Shown here piece by piece: positions 59,301 through 64,000 of a stretch of 64,000 bases of DNA (positions are counted from its first letter, which is position 1; every line of letters starts with the position of its first letter). The position numbers and the translations under genes are program-made. The DNA comes from Coturnix japonica. Its lineage: Eukaryota; Chordata; Aves; Galliformes; Phasianidae. The stretch is taken from contig NC_029532.1 of assembly GCF_001577835.2 (NCBI RefSeq), positions 4,030,001-4,094,000 on the forward strand. Reading direction: 5' to 3'. A model generated the notes under the pieces. The model saw only the letters and a list, made by a program, of their open reading frames with translations, ran no database searches and was not told where the DNA came from.

Positions 59301-62300
59301 ACATCTTAATAAAGGTGACTAGACATGGAGCACTGGATCAGATAGATGTTAGGAAAAGCTTTTTCATAACTGACCTGATTAAGCGTGGGTAACTATTCTA
59401 CTTCAAGTGGGAGGCTAGAGGTCCTTTTCAACCAATGTTTGCAGGTTGTTTTCCAATCTACTGTAGAAGACATGCTAAAAGGGATAGGAAAATGCTGTAT
59501 ATCTAATGTAATGTGCCTTGGTTGTGTATTTTTAGGGAATACTGAGCTGTGAGAAACTGGTGGAAAGTATCTTTGCATGAAATAATTGAGACTGACAAAA
59601 GTTTGCCAGCTAAAGAAGGAATGTCTTACTTGTGTGCAATCCCCACGTATTAACAAATATTTAATGAATTGTGTGGTGTTTTTTTCCCCATCCTTCTTGC
59701 TACTGTTACAGCTCTTTGACTCTCTTCATTATGAGGAAATACCATTCCATCTATCAAAGCCAGTAGCGGCATATGAAGAAGCCCTGCAGTTAGTGAAAGA
59801 AGGGAAGGTTGCGTGCCGGACGTTGAGGTGAAGTGCCATCTGGAGTTGTGTCAGGGCTCCTTTGAGCAATGTGAACACAGTATTTACCTTTGAACAGCCC
59901 TATAAAAAGAATAACCCTTTGGGGCAGGAAACCCTTGGCATCTTTGTTACTTGTTTGTTCTGGATTTTAGGTGCATGGTAAGAAAGGATATTATCCCAGG
60001 AAGTTAATAATAAGCGTAACTGTTCTGTGTGGCTGGGTTGCACAGTTCTAGGCTATGACAGCCTTTGCAGAGGTACTGTGGTACCCCAGAGAAGTACACA
60101 AAGGAAACACATGTAGTACCTTCTTCTAGGCAGAGCCTGGGCATTTTTTTCTTAGAAGAGTGTAGTTGTTAGGATCACAGATATTAGGAGAACTGAAATT
60201 TATGCATTCGTTGCCTTTTCCCTCTAGGACAGAGCTCCTTGGCTGCTATAGTGACCAGGATTTCCTTGCCAAGCTGCATTGTGTCAGGCAGGCCTTCAAG
60301 GTGAGAATGGTTTGGTGAAGGAATGTGAGGCTGGGTATCCTTGTGGTTCCTGCATTCCCATAGCACGTGCCTCCAGCAGTGTGTTCTTTTCCTATATCCA
60401 CGTAGGACTGAAATCTTTTTCCTCTAGAGCAAGTGAAAACAGAAACAGTCCAAGCTTCTGTTACTGAACTTCGTAATTATCATCAGTTTGATTTGGAAAG
60501 GAATAAGTATTTGCTGGTCCCCTTGCCCACCTTGAGTAGTGATTACCTGGCCTCTTTGCTGATCTAGTGTTGGAATGTGAAAGCTTGGGAGTTGCACAGC
60601 TGGCCAGAAGTTGTCACTTCCATTCATGGAGACTTCTTTTGTTCCCTTCACAGGAGCTGCTGGAGGATGAAAGCAATCAACTGTTTTTTGGAGAGGTTGG
60701 GAAGCAAATGGTGATAGGATTGATGACAAAAGCTGAAAAGGTAGGAAGCTTGAAAGCAGCTTATTTCTCTTGTGGGCGTAGGGACACTTGTTCCTTCAAT
60801 GCACTGGACAAATTATGGACTGCAGAAGGAGAAAACTTCATCTATATACAGGTGACCACTGTGAAAAATAAAATGTCAGTGTTTTTAATCTTGTTCAACC
60901 AAATTCTCTTGAAAGTGGCTCTCTGCAGCTCCTGTCCACAGTTTGATGCTGTGCTTCATTATAGAGAGAGCTGAAGGTACAGACTGCATCATAGGAATAT
61001 TCAAATACAAGGAAGAGAAATCAATAATCAAACCTCTGCATCAACTGCATCATCTCCTAAACAGAGAGGCGCTTGCACAGTGTTAGTCTTATTGGACTTG
61101 GTTTGTGTATAGGTGCCTCTAACCACTTCCTTGAAGCCAGTTAAGTATGTGCTTTAAGTCACAACTGAGCCTGGGGCTGTCCCAGGCTCGTTCAGCCAGC
61201 TGGCATGTGTTGATGTTTGTTAGCCCAAAATAGAGAAGTAAGCCTTTGGTATAATGTGTCCACAACTGCTGTACCTTCTGAAGTGTTTTTTTCTCTGCTC
61301 TTGTAGAATCCCAAAGCTTTTTTGGAAAGCTACGAGGAGATGCTGCATTATGCACTGAAACCAGAGACGTGGCCGACCACACAGCAGGAGCTGGAAGGAA
61401 GAGGGGTTGGTAAAGACATTCTCACTAGAAGTTGGAGAGGAGTTGGAGAGTAATGGATATGTAGGAACAACCATGGAGTGAATGAATGGCTTCTGAAATA
61501 CAATTACTTTGCAATTGTACGTTGTGGTGGAGGGCAGGGGGAAAACTGGCTGGCTGAGTGTTTAAGCTTCATAGCAAATCTTGCTTTCAGCAATGTTAGC
61601 ACTACTGTGTTTAAAAAGTAAAAATAATGAGGAAAAAAACACCACACCCTCTTTCAAGAGGGCACAAACTAACATGTGTAGCTCTAAGATTTGCTTGCTC
61701 TTTTGACTGGAGTTTTCCTGGACTCAGGAATTGGAAGCCCTGTGATCAGCCCCTGTTTGGGTTTTGGCCAGTGAGCTGAATGAACACAGCTTCTTATGCT
61801 GGTGGCAAACATGGTTTTGTTGTTTCAAAGTCCATCTCCTTTTTCTGTAAACCCGTTTCCTTTACAGACTGCTTTGCTCTCTGACAGGTGGTGTGCATGA
61901 GTTTCTTTGATATTGTGCTGGACTTTATCCTCATGGATGCTTTTGAGGATCTGGAGAATCCACCCTCCTCTGTGCTGGCTGTGCTGCGCAACCGTTGGCT
62001 GTCTGACAGCTTCAAAGAGACGGTGGGTTAACCAGGCAGTCCTTGTGCCCAAGCTAGGGAAGATTATATATCACTTTAGCCTGGCTGAATGGTGTTTTCT
62101 CTTTAGGAACGCCATGTTTTCTTGAAACTCTAAACAGCATTCCTGTAATACATGTAAATCTATCTGCTCAAAGTCTGTATCCTGGGGCATGTAGCAGCTG
62201 TGCCAGACTGTATTAAAGATCTTCAAAAACACTTTGGTTTGACTATAATGGATCTGTAGTGGCCAAACCTGCTTTCAGTTCATATAGATTTTTCCTAACT

Positions 62301-63508
62301 GATTTTAGAGTTGTTGGCACAAAAGGGCCACTGCTTGGATATTTTGATGGCAGGCTGTTTTCTTCAGAAGAGTAATCCCAGCAAATTATGGTCTCTTTGT
62401 TAATTGTAGGCCCTAGCAACTGCCTGCTGGTCCGTTCTGAAAGCAAAAAGGAGGCTTCTGATGGTAAGCAAAATCAATGAACAGGGAAAGAATCAAATGC
62501 ATTTGAAGCTGAAAAGATTTCACCAAGATCTTGGTGAAATGCGAAGTCTTTGTGCAATAAGAATGAACTGAACTGCGTTCTTTCTTCTGTAGTGTGCTGG
62601 GGTCCTGCCCTCATTTCTTTGTACCAGTGCAACATTGGTGTCTTACAGTTGTGAGTTTATTCTCACTTTTTCTTAATGAGAGGATTCAGAGGATAATGTT
62701 CTCCATTTGTTATTCCTTCTCCTTGCTCACAGTGCTCTGAAGTGGTCTCAGTTGCTCTCTGAACTGCAGTTTGCCTGTGAGTGGGCTCACATGCTCTCTT
62801 GCCTCCCAGTGCTGACCACTGCCTAGTTTGTACTTTGTGCATTTCCCTCAAACCCATTGCTTCTATAAGTACCGCAGCAGATGAGTTTGAGGACGTGGAG
62901 AACAAGAAGCTGCAACTTCACAATCCCAGTTCTACCACAGGGACTGTGGTCTCTGGCAAGTGTTCACCTTTTGTCCCACAACTAGCTGGTATGACTGGGT
63001 TTGCCATGTGAGGTGATGCAAAGAGTAATGAGTACATTGGAAGATGTATTGCCATGCAGAATCACCATCTTAGGTATCTGGAATTTTTTGTGCTCGTTCC
63101 TGGCTTAGTCTGGAGATTACAAATAGTTGTTAAGGACTTGCCTGATTCACCTTCCATTTAATTCTATTTATTCTTCTCCTGAAAGAGTGGCTTAGAAGCA
63201 TAAAGATAGAAAGCTCAAGTAGTCCTTCAGGAAATCTGACGGGTAACTGTAATTCTACAGGTAGAGATATTCTTAAGCAGCTCTTCAGAGCTTTCTGGAA
63301 TGGCAGTTCTGACTTTGGTAGTTGATACAAAACAAGCTGCTAATTCTGTCTGAGAACTGAGACCTACTGATTTTTCCCTTCCTTGTGGCAGGTACCGGAT
63401 GGCTTTATCTCCCACTTCTACTCCGTATCGGAGCATGTCAGTCCTGTTCTAGCCTTTGGTTTTCTGGGACCCAAACAGCAGCTTGCTGAAGTCTGCAGTT
63501 TCTTCAAG
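53345..63508 (+). CDS. MIGA2: Mitoguardin 2 (MIGA2/FAM73B), 3' end outside window
   Basis: Outer mitochondrial membrane protein that tethers mitochondria to ER (through VAP) and lipid droplets, carries lipids and promotes fusion. Start codon at 53347 (MAFRRTEGMSIIQALAMTVA, as in human). Coding exons: 53347-53442, 54091-54301, 55277-55389, 57288-57405, 57623-57762, 58844-58961, 59128-59228, 59712-59827, 60228-60300, 60654-60740, 61307-61405, 61888-62022, 62410-62463, 63392-63508. This is 526 codons of roughly 590. Landmarks: membrane helix about residues 47-63 followed by KRRRRRKKQ; coiled-coil-like EFAEKLESLLHRAYHLQEEF; FFAT-like VAP-binding motif SEDSFFSAAE at about 290-299; the conserved C-terminal domain from FLAKLHCVRQAF to HFYSVSEHVSPVLAFGFLGP. 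The final residues (HQIVQYL... in human) are not found before 64000. Donors at 54302 and 61406 are weak (GTTGG). Confidence 0.95.
56034..56057. repeat. (AT)12 microsatellite
   Basis: Uninterrupted AT dinucleotide repeat of 24 bp, followed by TATTATTATTTTT. Likely length-polymorphic. Confidence 0.97.
57184..57278 (+). mobile_element. CR1 LINE 3' tail with internal deletion
   Basis: CTCCTGGAGACATTTCAAAA is followed by TGCCTGCTTTGGTAGGGGG, TTGGACTTGGTGATCTCTCG, AGGTCCCTTCCAATCCCTAC and ATTCTGTGA. This is the characteristic end of an avian CR1, including one copy of the terminal ATTCTGTGA unit. Between the first and second words, about 40-50 bp of the usual CR1 sequence is missing. It is 5'-truncated as CR1 insertions normally are. 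It ends nine bases before the MIGA2 coding exon 4 (exon start 57288). Confidence 0.88.
59318..59452 (+). mobile_element. Degraded CR1 LINE 3' region
   Basis: GATGTTAGGAAAAGCTTTTT near the start, then CTAGAGGTCCTTTTCAACCA near the end, match ordered blocks of the CR1 3' region (TTAGGAAAAGGTTCTTC and GAGGTCCTTTTCAACCC). The region between is shortened and diverged, and the terminal repeat is lost. It lies in MIGA2 intron 7, in sense orientation. Confidence 0.6.
62517..62540. repeat. Perfect 24-bp palindrome
   Basis: The 12-base arm ATTTCACCAAGA is followed with no spacer by its exact reverse complement. It lies in MIGA2 intron 13, 54 nt after the donor of the exon ending at 62463. No known repeat or enzyme site accounts for its full length. 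Confidence 0.97.
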
Positions 63509-64000
63509 GTAAGATGGTTTTCCTCTGCCTGGTCTGTGTGGGAGTCCTGCAGTCTTCTAGGTTAAAGCTACAGATGTGCTTTTGTTGGCTGGCTTTGACT
63601 GATGTGGTATTAGAAATCTGATTGTAGACAAGAACCTTCTAAACAATCCCTGGTTCTTGAGAAGATTTCTGAATTCAGATTGATGAGAATTCCCAATGCG
63701 ATTGACCGTGACTGATAGCAGTAAAATACGTAGTGAAATCAATTTGTATCATCAGTACTGGGGAAGATTTAAGGTGCATGTAATGAAAGAATATGTTGTC
63801 TGGGTGCATGTGATAATAAAAGTTACGTACTTAAAGTCTGTGGATAAAATCATGAGGTGCTGATGTTGCTTCCATTAAATGCTGCTATATGGTTATTGCT
63901 GTGGATATTGGCATTTCTTTAATGATTTTAGGAGCTCCGCTGTCCTCTTTCAGAGGTGTGAGAGGAGCTGGTCACAAAAGTGATATCCAGCCTGAAGCAG
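63509..64000 (+). other. MIGA2: MIGA2 intron, cut by window edge
   Basis: This follows the GTAAGA donor at 63509. No frame here matches the expected last MIGA2 residues, so the final coding exon or exons lie beyond the window. An acceptor-like TGTCCTCTTTCAG near 63953 precedes sequence unlike MIGA2. Confidence 0.75.

Noticed and set aside
1-64000. Endogenous retrovirus, DNA transposon, CRISPR array or mobile defence system
   Set aside because: No paired LTRs, no retroviral or transposase domains and no regularly spaced repeats were seen. The only interspersed elements recognised are four short CR1-like tails.

Overview
The window reads as a gene-dense piece of a bird genome, most likely a galliform (chicken-like) microchromosome. 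The proteins are vertebrate, introns are mostly short (about 80 bp to 2 kb), promoters are CpG-rich, and the only interspersed repeats I recognise are tails of CR1 LINEs. Gene content and order match human 9q34.11 (DOLK - NUP188 - SH3GLB2 - MIGA2); from established synteny I would expect chicken chromosome 17, which I cannot verify here.

Layout, left to right: (1) about 1.3 kb of flank with nothing recognisable; (2) DOLK (dolichol kinase), minus strand, coding region in one exon, with a probable extra 5' untranslated exon; (3) a CpG island shared head-to-head with (4) NUP188, plus strand, for which I traced 44 coding exons giving an open frame of 1737 codons plus stop; (5) a tail-to-tail junction at about 27.4-28.4 kb; (6) SH3GLB2 (endophilin B2), minus strand, 11 coding exons, 403 codons, with long introns and two in-frame cassette exons (63 and 24 nt) inside the BAR domain; (7) a second CpG island, divergent, with three CCAAT boxes; (8) a possible small unrecognised five-exon gene of 161 codons squeezed between that island and (9) MIGA2 (mitoguardin 2), plus strand, 14 coding exons in the window (526 codons), running off the right edge before its last coding part.

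The genes form two divergent promoter pairs that converge at the NUP188/SH3GLB2 3' ends. Their products are housekeeping: ER dolichyl phosphate synthesis, nuclear pore inner ring, membrane curvature, and mitochondria-ER/lipid contact. I see no ERV, DNA transposon, CRISPR, RNA gene or microbial system. The most interesting item is the small unrecognised gene at 51850-53270. Its four introns keep one frame open from a CpG-island start codon to a stop 76 nt before the MIGA2 start codon. The remaining findings are regulatory or structural details: a spliced upstream ORF of DOLK, a CR1 tail abutting a MIGA2 splice acceptor, two perfect palindromes, and an eight-residue shortening of DOLK.
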